59,414 nucleotides of DNA from Phocaeicola coprophilus (GCA_016900015.1 JACJJM010000023.1:1-59414), one strand, 5' to 3'. Shown: positions 1-8,862, numbered from the stretch's first letter. Translations and numbers: made by a program. Notes: generated from the letters alone by a model not told the origin.

Positions 1-78
1 TTAGGGATGAACGATACTTTGAATTGAGGCTATATGCACTGCATGATTGCCGCATCACGCGAAATGTCGGATGAACCC

Positions 79-418
79 CTATTTCTTCAACTCAATATGC
101 TTGATGACTGTCGCCGGATTGCCACCGACGACAGTCATAGGCAGAACATCGTGCGTCACCACGCTGTTGGCATCCACAATGAAGCCGTAACCTATACACA
201 CGCAGGCATCACGAAGACAACAACGTAGTGTCAGGGGTTATTTCCCGGCCCCGTAATGTAATGCAGGTAGTCGCATACCTCTTCAAGCTTAAGCCATCCC
301 TTTGCATTCATTTCCACAGAAGTCGTCATCGTGTCAATAATCGTACAGAAAAGCTGTCGTATCCAAATTCATCAAGCGAAACCATAGCGGCCGAAAGGTC
401 TATCTCAAAAATATCCAT
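79..418 (-). pseudogene. Decayed maltose/galactoside O-acetyltransferase-type (hexapeptide) gene
   Basis: Read on the minus strand, the first codons give MDIFEIDLSAAMVSLDEFGY. This matches the N-terminus of the intact acetyltransferase at 49121-49696, which has [20 protein letters not shown]. Further on, in other frames, come a VCDYLHYITG segment (intact copy: [10 protein letters not shown]) and a C-terminal piece with VDANSVVTHDVLPMTVVGGN followed by PATVIK and a stop. The middle of the left-handed beta-helix (about 85-90 residues of the intact copy) is absent, and there are frameshifts and an in-frame stop. It is therefore a dead paralogue and no product is expected. The boundaries are set by the alignable ends. 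Confidence 0.8.
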
Positions 419-797
419 TATATACCTTTTATCCCAAATTATTAGAGCTGTTACTACTATCATTTTTAATGATCACCATTAGGAAAATAGGTTCGTATGT
501 AATTGGCTCATATTTATCCCAAATCATTATAGATTTTTACGAGCAAAACGTAAAACAACAACCTTTGTTTATAATCAGAATATAGTATGTGGCTTAATTA
601 TTGTCGTAATTACAGCGTATTTCAAGCAAAGCGAAAGCTAAATTTCCTAATGGACGATTTGGGTTAAAATATCCGAAACAACATATCAGACGAATAGCTG
701 GCATAAGCCAAGGCACATAGTAATGGTCACACAGGAAATTGAGAAACTCCGCAAATCAGCCGGCATTTTCGGCCTCATCATCTTCCTCTCTTTCCCA
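419..797. other. Intergenic, no gene seen
   Basis: AT-rich stretch between the dead acetyltransferase and the 3' end of the ECF sigma gene. Short open frames exist but none has a recognisable domain. A FecR-type anti-sigma gene would be expected directly after an ECF sigma gene of this type, and none is present. Confidence 0.5.
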
Positions 798-1355
798 TCA
801 CTTCAGCAGAAGAAAAATGAGCCATATAGACAGCGCCGTCTGCTCACGCAGTTGCTTGATGGCACGCTTTTTCTGCGTCTTGACCGTCTCGACGGCAATA
901 TTCAGCTCTTTGGCTATCTCATCATTGTGTTTGCCGTCCATCGCCATCAGGAAGATTTCACGACACTTAGGAGCCAGTTGGTCGATAGCCTGATAGAGCC
1001 TGCGATAGACTTCTTCGTCGAACATGGACTGGTCGCCGAGCATTTCCTCCCGATGGGCCGCCCACTGCTCGGCATAGCGTTGCTTGATGTCCTTGTGTTT
1101 TAAATAGTCCAACGAAGCATTGCGCACAGCTGTATATAGATAGGTTTTGAAAGAGGGATAGGAAAGAAACACCATCTGCTTGTTCCACATCGTCACGAAA
1201 AGTTCCTGCACGATGTCTTCTGCCACATCCTCCCGGAGCACAAAACGCAGACAATACATCACTAAAGAACGGTAATAGTCCGTGTAGAGTTCCTTATAGG
1301 CTTGTGGCTCTTGACGATTGATGCTTCTTAGAAAAAGGGTCTCTCTCAAGCTCAT
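798..1355 (-). CDS. ECF-type RNA polymerase sigma factor
   Basis: The 185-residue protein has the two-domain layout of extracytoplasmic-function sigma-70 factors. Region 2 lies at about residues 20-85 and includes REDVAEDIVQELFVTMW, which binds core polymerase and the -10 element. Region 4 lies at about 125-172 with the helix-turn-helix NDEIAKELNIAVETVKTQKK. The short hydrophobic tail after region 4 (LSIWLIFLLL) is common in Bacteroidales members of the family. Such factors are usually followed by a FecR anti-sigma gene and a SusC/SusD pair. Here neither follows, so the factor is an orphan. The start is the ATG closest to a well-placed TATCTTTG promoter box 78 bases upstream. Its target genes cannot be deduced. 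Confidence 0.93.
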   Translation of the reverse strand: MSLRETLFLRSINRQEPQAYKELYTDYYRSLVMYCLRFVLREDVAEDIVQELFVTMWNKQMVFLSYPSFKTYLYTAVRNASLDYLKHKDIKQRYAEQWAAHREEMLGDQSMFDEEVYRRLYQAIDQLAPKCREIFLMAMDGKHNDEIAKELNIAVETVKTQKKRAIKQLREQTALSIWLIFLLLK

Positions 1356-1432
1356 AGTTTGTCATCTGTTGTCATAGGTTACTCAGTTCAAATGACGGTT
1401 CTTTTCTCTTCTGAGACAAGGGCACATCGCTG

Positions 1433-1440
1433 CAAAGATA
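1433..1440 (-). promoter_or_regulatory. Bacteroidales -7 promoter box for the ECF sigma gene
   Basis: Minus strand reads TATCTTTG, matching the Bacteroidales consensus TAnnTTTG, about 78 bases before the sigma-factor start codon. Confidence 0.55.
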
Positions 1441-1563
1441 TAGAAAATTTAGAAAAATGCAACTTTTCCTGTCAAAGATTACAACAGTTCGCAGGCGCTG
1501 ATGAGAGGAAAAAGGCGGTCAAAAAATCGGCTCTGCACTCCCGCCCGGCACAGCCTTAAGGCT

Positions 1564-1608
1564 AGCCGACCTTACCCTAGTTCCGGCACTCGGGCGGCCT
1601 CCTTTCCG
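1564..1608 (-). repeat. 22-bp-period intergenic repeat, locus A (two units, two subtypes)
   Basis: On the minus strand one 22-base unit (1587-1608) begins CGGAAAGGAGG. After one extra base a second 22-base unit (1564-1585) begins CGGAACTAGGGTAAGG. Both share the CGGAA start with the other copies in this window (8993, 15076, 28099, 35700, 43718, 48856). It lies between the 5' end of the sigma gene and the 3' end of the TPR gene. The rest of the 1356-1709 gap holds no gene. Confidence 0.7.
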
Positions 1609-1709
1609 CCCACGCGCCGAAACCAGGGCTGGCATGGGCGGAATACATAGCCACTTACAGCACTCATTATCAGCCCATAGTACTTACAAGAATGATTATT
1701 CGGAAAATC

Positions 1710-2537
1710 TCACTCCTGCCCTTTCATAAAATCCTTCAACGAAACGCGCGGCACGCCCAATTCGAAGGCACGCTCCAAACTGGCACGAGCCTCCTTCTTC
1801 TGTCCCAGCTTCGCGTAGAGAGACGCGCGGGCAAGATAATGTTGTGCATTGTCAGGCTGCAGCCGGATGGCCTCCTCCAAATCGAGCAAGGCCAGGTCAT
1901 AAGCCGACTGTTCCTTCTCCACGTCGGCCCGAGCTGCATAGAGCATGGCATCCTGCGGACGCGACGTGATGAGTGTGGTCAGCAGGTCGGCAGCCTCCTT
2001 CAGACGGCCCTCTTTCTGGCAAAGCACGGCCAACCCGAAACGAGCCTCAAAATGTGTAGGGTCAAGCAGGAGCAGGCGTTCGTAGTCGACACGGGCCGCC
2101 TTGTAGTCACGTTGCTCCATATTAATATAGGCACGGAAGAAAAGCGCCTCGCGATTGTCCTTATCCAGGTCAAGCACGTCGCAATAATCCGTATAAGCAC
2201 GACGCTCGTCGCCTGTCTCCATATAAGAACCGGCCCGCGCCAACAGCGTGGCGACAGACTTCGGGCGCAGGTTGAGCGAGAGTGTGTATTGCTCGATGGC
2301 CTCAGCCGGACGGCCCTGCCGGCGGGCAATCTCCCCCAGCCCGGCAAACAACTCGGCATTGAACGCATTGCCCGGCTCGGACTTCAAAGCTTCGCGAAAA
2401 AGCGACGCCGCACGCTCCAGGCTGTCTTTTTCCACACAGCGGAAGGCTTCTTCAGCCAATTCCCGGTAGGTCTGCTGCGCCGATGCGCACAGAGGAAGAA
2501 GGGCAGCAAAGCCCCAGAAGAACAGTTTCTTTTTCAT
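1710..2537 (-). CDS. Secreted tetratricopeptide-repeat (TPR) protein
   Basis: 275 residues. A signal peptide (about residues 1-20, ending CASAQQ) is followed by about six to seven degenerate TPR units filling the rest. Each unit carries the alternating small and aromatic pattern, for example EALFFRAYINMEQRDYKAAR and HFEARFGLAVLCQKEGRLKE. TPR arrays are protein-protein scaffolds, and the signal peptide places this one in the periplasm or at the membrane surface. No enzymatic domain is visible. It is a single-gene unit, divergent from the GNAT gene, with its own TACCTTTG box at 2567-2574. The binding partner is unknown. Confidence 0.85.
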   Translation of the reverse strand: MKKKLFFWGFAALLPLCASAQQTYRELAEEAFRCVEKDSLERAASLFREALKSEPGNAFNAELFAGLGEIARRQGRPAEAIEQYTLSLNLRPKSVATLLARAGSYMETGDERRAYTDYCDVLDLDKDNREALFFRAYINMEQRDYKAARVDYERLLLLDPTHFEARFGLAVLCQKEGRLKEAADLLTTLITSRPQDAMLYAARADVEKEQSAYDLALLDLEEAIRLQPDNAQHYLARASLYAKLGQKKEARASLERAFELGVPRVSLKDFMKGQE

Positions 2538-2566
2538 GTCTGTTACAGTATTTGGTCGAACGGGAG

Positions 2567-2574
2567 CAAAGGTA
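2567..2574 (-). promoter_or_regulatory. -7 promoter box of the TPR gene
   Basis: TACCTTTG on the minus strand, 30 bases before the TPR start codon. It forms a divergent promoter pair with the box at 2600-2607. Confidence 0.6.
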
Positions 2575-2599
2575 ATGATTTACATCGGCAAAGTTTCCC

Positions 2600-2607
2600 T
2601 ATCTTTG
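2600..2607 (+). promoter_or_regulatory. -7 promoter box of the GNAT gene
   Basis: TATCTTTG on the plus strand, 24 bases before the ATG at 2631. It supports that ATG as the true start, because a much longer open frame continues upstream into the TPR gene. Confidence 0.6.
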
Positions 2608-2630
2608 CCGCAAATAATCCGAAAAGCCTT

Positions 2631-3155
2631 ATGACAGAGATACGTCCCATGACAATCGACGATGCAGATGCCATCGCCAGCATTTATGCCCACTACGTGA
2701 CCCGGACAGTAGTGACTTTCGACATCGAAACACCGACGCCGGAACGCATGCGACAAACGGTGGGCACTCTCATCCGGGAAGGTCACCCGGCATACGTCTG
2801 CCTCCTCGACGGTACATTGGCCGGCTATTGCTATGCCCATCCCTGGAAGACACGCCCAGCCTATCGGCACACACTGGAGACCACCATCTATCTGCATCCA
2901 GACTACACCCGACGAGGGCTCGGCCGGAAACTGATGGATTGCCTTATCGAAGATTGCCGTTCAAGGCAGGATTGCCACGCGCTGGTGGCCTGCATCACGG
3001 TGCCCAACGAAGCCAGCACAGCCCTTCACGAGGCGTTGGGATTCACGTGTGTGTCACGCTTCCGTGAGGTGGGACATAAGTTCGGACGCTGGCTCGATGT
3101 CGCCGACTACGAACTCATCCTACCCTCCTATCCGGACGCAAGACAAGCCCGCTAA
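2631..3155 (+). CDS. GNAT N-acetyltransferase, phosphinothricin acetyltransferase-like
   Basis: 174 residues starting MTEIRPMTIDDADAIASIY. The fold is a single GNAT domain, with the acetyl-CoA pyrophosphate-binding motif at LHPDYTRRGLGRKLMD (about residues 86-101) and the usual C-terminal NEASTALHEALGF segment. The N-terminal TFDIETPTPERM region is like the PAT/Bar (YncA/MddA) subgroup, which acetylates small amines such as methionine sulfone, methionine sulfoximine or phosphinothricin. The natural substrate cannot be told from sequence. The open frame extends upstream to 1692, but that part is antisense to the TPR gene, and the promoter box at 2600 fixes the start at 2631. It converges on the pectinesterase gene with only 6 bases between the stops. 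Confidence 0.9.
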   Translation: MTEIRPMTIDDADAIASIYAHYVTRTVVTFDIETPTPERMRQTVGTLIREGHPAYVCLLDGTLAGYCYAHPWKTRPAYRHTLETTIYLHPDYTRRGLGRKLMDCLIEDCRSRQDCHALVACITVPNEASTALHEALGFTCVSRFREVGHKFGRWLDVADYELILPSYPDARQAR

Positions 3156-3161
3156 GTCCGC

Positions 3162-4418
3162 TCATCCGGCCACAGCTCCAAGCGCATGCACTGCACGGCT
3201 CGTCACACCGGCGGCTGATACGGCCTTCACAGTGTAGAGATGAGAACGTCCCTCTCCGGGTGCATAAAAACAACTGTCCACAGCGGCTACGAAACGACCG
3301 TCGCAGTAGACCAAATAGCCGATAGCACCCGGCACCTCGGCCCACTCCACGACACCCTCCTTCACAGCAGCCCATGCCGGAGCTTCAGAATGCAGGAACT
3401 CGGCAGGAAGCCATCCTTCGCATGTCTTCAACCGGGCAAATACCGACTCAGGCGTAAGCCGGCGTACATCGGCCTCAGCCAAACGACGGCTCCAGGCCAC
3501 ACGTCCCGATGTGTCGACAGGCCGCCCTTCCGCATCCCGACTGCCCCACTCGGCAAAGTCGGCTTCAAGTTCCCGACCGTCCCATTCATGCCAACCGCGG
3601 GAATTGATGTGTGTCCCCAATTCACATGCGAGAAAATAAGCTGCGCAACCTTCCTTCCAAGGACGGCCCAAATAGTAGCTTCCCGCAGGCACGTCACGGT
3701 CGGCCGTCAAACGGCAAGAACGGAAGATATAGCCATAGTGCAGCGGATGCCCGTCAGAAGCGGGCACACTGTCTGTGAAAGCACATTCGGCAGGAGCTGT
3801 CAGATAACCTCCTCCACGCACACTGCGGAGGGTGCAATGGTCGTAATACATCAAACCATCGCCATAGATAAAGTCGACGGCACCTTCTATCCAGCAATCG
3901 GTCAAATAGGCTGAAGCTCCGTTCTTCGTGCGCTGCGTGTCCTGAAAGCCCGTAAAACGGCAATGACGATACACTTGGCGTGCGCCGGCGATGAAATGTG
4001 CCTCGGCCTGCCCCACGTCACCGGCCGTATTGGCTACTGTGAGATTTTCCATATAAAAGTCGTCTCCCTGACACTGCATGGTGGTAATATCACGGAAGTT
4101 CTTGTATGGACTGTTCTTGCCACGGTCTCTGTCGTTGGTCACCACCACTCCGTCAATGCTCTCGCCCAGCAGGCTGATAAGCTTTCCTTTCGGGAGGTTG
4201 ACCCGCTCGGCATAAACACCGTTTTTCACGAAAATCACGTGGCGTCGGCCGTCGGCCGGGCAGGCATCCACCGCCTCCTGCACCGTCACATACTGTCCCG
4301 AACCGTCGGCTGCCACGATTGACACAAAAGATTGGGCGCACACACAGCCTACCCACAGGCAGGAGAGGAACACCAAGCATAAAGTATAGGGTCTCATTAT
4401 AGATAACGTTTTAAGCAT
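3162..4418 (-). CDS. Pectinesterase (pectin methylesterase, CE8)
   Basis: 418 residues with an N-terminal signal peptide ending at CVCAQ, so it is exported. It removes methyl groups from homogalacturonan, making the chain accessible to the GH28 enzyme encoded upstream. The CE8 signatures are all present in order: GVYAERV, the QAEA segment carrying the oxyanion glutamine, GFQDT with the acid/base aspartate, DFIYGDG with the nucleophile aspartate, and YLGRPWK with the arginine and tryptophan. A C-terminal extension of about 80 residues (from about 340) looks like a small beta domain. A second ATG seven codons in (4397) also gives a good signal peptide; the first is kept because GAAAGG lies just upstream of it. 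It is 171 bases after the GH28 gene on the same strand. Confidence 0.93.
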   Translation of the reverse strand: MLKTLSIMRPYTLCLVFLSCLWVGCVCAQSFVSIVAADGSGQYVTVQEAVDACPADGRRHVIFVKNGVYAERVNLPKGKLISLLGESIDGVVVTNDRDRGKNSPYKNFRDITTMQCQGDDFYMENLTVANTAGDVGQAEAHFIAGARQVYRHCRFTGFQDTQRTKNGASAYLTDCWIEGAVDFIYGDGLMYYDHCTLRSVRGGGYLTAPAECAFTDSVPASDGHPLHYGYIFRSCRLTADRDVPAGSYYLGRPWKEGCAAYFLACELGTHINSRGWHEWDGRELEADFAEWGSRDAEGRPVDTSGRVAWSRRLAEADVRRLTPESVFARLKTCEGWLPAEFLHSEAPAWAAVKEGVVEWAEVPGAIGYLVYCDGRFVAAVDSCFYAPGEGRSHLYTVKAVSAAGVTSRAVHALGAVAG

Positions 4419-4589
4419 GACTGCCTTTCAGACGTTTTGTAGCCCGCCGGGCTTAATCGGGCAGACCATTATTAACCTTATTTTACTTTTTTGCCTTCAT
4501 ACCAATAGACATAGTGTCCTTATCAGACTTGTCCACAGACAGCATCATCACATCTGCGCCCATGTCTAAGACCGTTACCCCGACCTCTG

Positions 4590-6152
4590 TCAAGGCTGTA
4601 CCTCGAAACGGCAGTCGGTGAAGCGGATGTTCTCTGAAAGAGCACCTTCGATGTGCTTGTTGACAGCACCCGTAGGCGTACGGAAGGTGACACGACGGAA
4701 GTGCAGATTGCGCCCATCTGTGATGTCAACGGCGTCATCTGGCGATTGCAACACAGCGTCTTCGAGCGTAAGTCCATCCATATCATTAATAAGCATCAAC
4801 TTGTCGGTCGACGACTCGACGCGGGAAATATGCACACCACGTGCCGGAGACTCGGGTATGCCTGCAACTTTCAGGAAACAAGATGCCCGTTCGACAATGA
4901 TGTCACGGATGTGCACGTCACGATAGACAGGCGTGAATTCGTCACGCTTCATGGGCACACGGCCGGAAAGCGCACCGACGTAAGTGCTCGAGCCGAGCAT
5001 GTCGAAATGAATGGCTGTCGCTTTGAGATCCATACGGATACGCTCATAATAGAGATGTTCCCCGCCACCCCCGCGTGGACGACGCGTCTTGAAGCGTATG
5101 CCGACGTTTGTACCTTGGAACACGCAGTCATGGGCGTAGACATCACGAATCATGCCGGCCGTCTCGCTGCCGCAGGTGATGCCGCCATGTGCGGTCAGGG
5201 TGAGATTATGGCGCAGGACAATATTTTCCGACGGGCGATTGACACGCAGACCGTCAATCCCCCGCCCGGCTTTGATTGTGAAGCTGTCATCGCCCGTAGA
5301 GAGGGTATTATACTCAATAAGCACATTGCGGCACGACTCGATGTCCATACCGTCACCCGTAGGTATACCCACGGAATTGACCGTCACGCCACGGATGATG
5401 ACGCTGTCGCAATAGGTCGGTACGATGTTCCAGAAGACAGACTTCTCGAGACTGACCCCTTCGATGAGCACATTGCGGCAGTTTATCGGACCAATAAATG
5501 TCGGCAGGAAGACAGCGGTGCTGTCATGGCCGTCATAGATACGTTCCGTAGCGGGCTTGTCATAAGCAATGTATTTGTCGAAGTCGCCATAGCCGATGTT
5601 TTGCTTCAGGATGGCACAGTCACGCTCAGGACCGACCAAGCGGCCTTTGCCTGTGAGAGCGATGTTGCGTTGGCCGTCAGCATAAATGAATGCACCGAGC
5701 GACATGCCCTCGACACCTGCGCTACGGGTGAAGACGACGGGAAGATAATCCTCCACGCGACCACTGAAATGCAGTTCGGCACCCTCCTCCAGGTGAAGAT
5801 TGACATTACTCTTCAAGATGATGCGTCCGGTGTGCCATACGCCGGCAGGTATGACGACTGTCCCTCCTCCGCGGCGACTCGTCTCGTCGATGGCTTTCTG
5901 GATGGGGACAGATACCAATGCAGCCTTCTTCAGTTCGCGCTTCGTGAGCGTGAGGGTGTAGTCCGGGAAGACAGGACGCATCAGCTGCGGCATGTCGAAA
6001 GGAGCATGAATGGGTGCAATGGTGTCAGGCATACAGGCGGCTCCCACCTGGTCAGCCGTAGGTATCACGGCATCGGTCTGCGCTCTCAGTTCCACGCAGA
6101 AGGCAGTCCACAGGAAGGAAACTGCCGCAAGTAAAAGGGTTGTTCGTTTCAT
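4590..6152 (-). CDS. Glycoside hydrolase family 28 (polygalacturonase-type)
   Basis: 520 residues with signal peptide MKRTTLLLAAVSFLWTAFCV. A pectate-lyase-like right-handed parallel beta-helix occupies about 90-510. The GH28 active-site motifs are in order: DGMDIES (267-273, in place of the usual NTDG), GDDS (287-290, the catalytic aspartate pair), HGG (322-324) and RFK (353-355, in place of RIK). These deviations occur in Bacteroidales GH28 enzymes that act on substituted galacturonans, so exo- or rhamnogalacturonan-type activity is as likely as classical endo-polygalacturonase. It lies 28 bases after the amylomaltase gene and before the pectinesterase gene, all on the minus strand, so co-transcription is likely. 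Confidence 0.92.
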   Translation of the reverse strand: MKRTTLLLAAVSFLWTAFCVELRAQTDAVIPTADQVGAACMPDTIAPIHAPFDMPQLMRPVFPDYTLTLTKRELKKAALVSVPIQKAIDETSRRGGGTVVIPAGVWHTGRIILKSNVNLHLEEGAELHFSGRVEDYLPVVFTRSAGVEGMSLGAFIYADGQRNIALTGKGRLVGPERDCAILKQNIGYGDFDKYIAYDKPATERIYDGHDSTAVFLPTFIGPINCRNVLIEGVSLEKSVFWNIVPTYCDSVIIRGVTVNSVGIPTGDGMDIESCRNVLIEYNTLSTGDDSFTIKAGRGIDGLRVNRPSENIVLRHNLTLTAHGGITCGSETAGMIRDVYAHDCVFQGTNVGIRFKTRRPRGGGGEHLYYERIRMDLKATAIHFDMLGSSTYVGALSGRVPMKRDEFTPVYRDVHIRDIIVERASCFLKVAGIPESPARGVHISRVESSTDKLMLINDMDGLTLEDAVLQSPDDAVDITDGRNLHFRRVTFRTPTGAVNKHIEGALSENIRFTDCRFEVQP

Positions 6153-6180
6153 GTTTTTCTTTTGTATATAAAGTTATAGT

Positions 6181-8829
6181 TCATCTGCGTTCCGCACCGT
6201 CAATAAGACTGCGGATTTGCGCATTCAGTTCGTCAGCACGCATCAGCTCCTCGATGGTGAGATGCATACGATAGTGCCAATAGTTGAGCGGATTGGCCGG
6301 CACATTGATACGCTCGCGCTCAATGTCGGCACAACGCAACTGCTCGTCGACAGACATCCAGTCTTGCCAGCTCAGGATGCACAGCATGGATGGCGAAGCC
6401 AGTTGCCGGGCCAGCACGTCGCGACACACCTCGCCCGGAGCATCCGCCGGAGCATCACCGGAACACTTCAGCACGTCGCGCCAATAATCACGCGTCAGGG
6501 ACGGCGTCTCGCGCCACCATCCCCGCAAGGTACTCATGTCATGAGTCGAAAGCGTACACACTGACGTGTAAGGATAGCGTTCCACCGGAGCAAACCGATA
6601 GCCCGGGTCTTTCGGCATACGTTCGATTTCGAGGCTCAATATGCGCAACTGGTCCATCACCCACGGCACACAAGCCGGAATCATGCCCAAATCTTCCCCA
6701 CAAGCCAACATCGGCGTACATTGGGTCAGCATGGGCAACTTCTTCATAGCCTCATGATACCAGAAGTCATTATGCCGTTCGTAGTAGAAATGATGATGCA
6801 ATCGGGCGAAAGCCCCCTTCTCCTGACGGTTGAGCCGGGTGTAGAAATAGTCGTCCTGGGCCATGATGCGCGGATGGAAACGGCCCGGCCTCCGATGGTC
6901 ACGCAGGAAAAGCACATTGCTGATAAGGGCATAAAGTCCGTCACGGATGCGGAGGTCACGCGGCTCCTCCTTGGAAGCAAACCAAGCCTCCACCTGACGC
7001 TGGGTGGCAAACTCCGGCCTCATCTCGTAACGTCCCTGTCCGATGGGGCGCACGAAATGCTCTTTCACCAAGATGGCATCATTGCCAAAAGTGCGAGTCA
7101 GCAATTCGTCGTCAATGTACGGGCGTGTGAACAGCTCTTCGCGGAATGGCAGTCCGAAACTCTCGATTTCCTGCGGCGAAAGCGGCAACGCCGGAGAGAA
7201 TTGTCCCAACAGTCCATGTACGGCATGTGACGGTATTTCCCAAATGCGGAAGAAACCCAGGATATGGTCAATGCGATAGGCTGTGAAGTACTCGGCCATC
7301 TTGCTAAACCGACGTTGCCACCAGCGATAACCGTCCTGCGCCATGCGCTCCCAGTCATACGTAGGGAAACCCCAGTTCTGTCCGTTGGAAGAAAACGGGT
7401 CGGGCGGTGCTCCGGCTTGTCCGTCAAGGTGGAAATAATGCGGTTCAGTCCATGTCTCCACGCTATAACGACTCACTCCGATAGGAATATCGCCTTTCAA
7501 AATGACTCCACGGGCACGCGCATAGTCACTGGCTTCCAAGAGTTGTCGATGAAGCTGGAACTGCATATAGTAGAAAAATGCAATCTCTCCGTATGCCGGG
7601 CTGTCGGGCACACAGAGTTTCCGGACAAGCGCAGGGTCATAGACCGCATAGTCACCCCAGCAGGAGAAATCGGGCGTCCCAAACTTATCACGCAAATAGC
7701 TGTAAGCAGCATACGGACAGAGCCATTCTGCATTACGGGCGAAAAACGTCTGAAATGCATCCGTGCCGAACACGGCCTCTCCTTCCTCTTCGTACTTCAA
7801 CCGGATATATTCCCACTTGAGGTGGTTCACTCGCTCGTAATCCACGTCCGGTAAGGCATTCAGCTCCACACGCAGACGTTCGAACACTTGCTGCCGGTCA
7901 GAATCCGCCAACGCACCCAGCCGGTTCAGATTCATGTACATCGGATGCAAAGCATAGATGGATATGCTCTTATACGGATAAGAATCCGTCCATCCGTGAG
8001 TAGCCGTAGAATCATTGATGGGGAGTATCTGCACAGCTTTCTGATGCGTCAATACAGCCCAGTCGATGAAACGCTTCAGGTCACCGAAATCCCCCACACC
8101 GAAGCTCTGTTCCGAACGGAGCGAGAAAAGAGGAATGGCTGTTCCCGCCAGACGCAAGCGAGCCGGTCCGAAATACAACTCCGACTCCGGCACAGCCAGG
8201 CACTCTCCCGGCACAGGCAAATATTGCCACTGGCGGTTGCCGCCCTCTTCCCAACAGACACTGTCATCAGGACCGACGGCTATGAACTTGTATTCAAACG
8301 GAGCGGCCAGGGCATCAGCAGGCACCAGTCCCATCCATTGATGGGGCATCACCTGATACATCGGCAGGGCTTGCCGAGGATCCCATCCCCCCAGCGCATT
8401 CTGGCTGCCGACCACCATGATCCGATGTTCCGGCGAAGGCAACATCGGGCATGTGGCACGAAAAGCAATCACACGCTCCTCTCCGCTCCATTCCGGACAT
8501 AGCGACAGCTGTCCCTGTTCCTGCACAAAAGCCGAAGTGAAAAAATAAGCCTCCGACGGGATGTCGCGCCAATCGTCAAACAGGCGACAAGTTCCCGATC
8601 CGTCCGAAAGGATGCAATGCGGCACCACATGCCACTCCGTGCGGACACACTTGCCGGAGACAAACACTGCATAATAATAAGGTATAGGCAGGCGGGAATC
8701 CGGAAGTTCCGCCTCGCCGGCCCACAGATAGCCATCAGTGGTGCACAAGTTCACATTCTTGTCAGGAAGCACCACTTTCAGTTCTTCCCCCCACACCGTC
8801 CTATAATGAATATGGAAAGTTGCTTTCAT
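6181..8829 (-). CDS. malQ: 4-alpha-glucanotransferase (amylomaltase, GH77) with N-terminal starch-binding modules
   Basis: 882 residues, no signal peptide, so cytoplasmic. Two CBM20-like beta-sandwich modules occupy about 1-95 and 118-212 (GGWDPRQALPMYQV is typical of the family). They are followed by the GH77 barrel from about 225. Catalytic residues are visible: the nucleophile Asp521 in YRIDHILGFFRIW, acid/base Glu712 in ACGEDLGMIP, and Asp764 in LSTHDMSTLRGWW. The layout CBM20-CBM20-GH77 is that of plant DPE2 and many Bacteroidales enzymes acting on maltose and heteroglycan or glycogen. It transfers alpha-1,4-glucan segments and links maltose to glucose and longer glucans. The promoter box TACCTTTG lies at 8855-8862. 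The pairing with pectin genes downstream is unusual. Confidence 0.96.
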   Translation of the reverse strand: MKATFHIHYRTVWGEELKVVLPDKNVNLCTTDGYLWAGEAELPDSRLPIPYYYAVFVSGKCVRTEWHVVPHCILSDGSGTCRLFDDWRDIPSEAYFFTSAFVQEQGQLSLCPEWSGEERVIAFRATCPMLPSPEHRIMVVGSQNALGGWDPRQALPMYQVMPHQWMGLVPADALAAPFEYKFIAVGPDDSVCWEEGGNRQWQYLPVPGECLAVPESELYFGPARLRLAGTAIPLFSLRSEQSFGVGDFGDLKRFIDWAVLTHQKAVQILPINDSTATHGWTDSYPYKSISIYALHPMYMNLNRLGALADSDRQQVFERLRVELNALPDVDYERVNHLKWEYIRLKYEEEGEAVFGTDAFQTFFARNAEWLCPYAAYSYLRDKFGTPDFSCWGDYAVYDPALVRKLCVPDSPAYGEIAFFYYMQFQLHRQLLEASDYARARGVILKGDIPIGVSRYSVETWTEPHYFHLDGQAGAPPDPFSSNGQNWGFPTYDWERMAQDGYRWWQRRFSKMAEYFTAYRIDHILGFFRIWEIPSHAVHGLLGQFSPALPLSPQEIESFGLPFREELFTRPYIDDELLTRTFGNDAILVKEHFVRPIGQGRYEMRPEFATQRQVEAWFASKEEPRDLRIRDGLYALISNVLFLRDHRRPGRFHPRIMAQDDYFYTRLNRQEKGAFARLHHHFYYERHNDFWYHEAMKKLPMLTQCTPMLACGEDLGMIPACVPWVMDQLRILSLEIERMPKDPGYRFAPVERYPYTSVCTLSTHDMSTLRGWWRETPSLTRDYWRDVLKCSGDAPADAPGEVCRDVLARQLASPSMLCILSWQDWMSVDEQLRCADIERERINVPANPLNYWHYRMHLTIEELMRADELNAQIRSLIDGAERR

Positions 8830-8854
8830 CGTATTATCCTTTTATGGTCAGCGA

Positions 8855-8862
8855 CAAAGGTA
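8855..8862 (-). promoter_or_regulatory. -7 promoter box of the malQ-GH28-pectinesterase unit
   Basis: TACCTTTG on the minus strand, 26 bases before the malQ start codon. Confidence 0.6.

Noticed and set aside
1692-2630. Upstream extension of the GNAT open frame (487 residues in total)
   Set aside because: This part is antisense to the TPR gene, has no domain, and the promoter box at 2600 lies inside it.
4653-6134. 493-residue open frame antisense to the GH28 gene
   Set aside because: It mirrors codon structure of a well-supported gene and has no recognisable domain.
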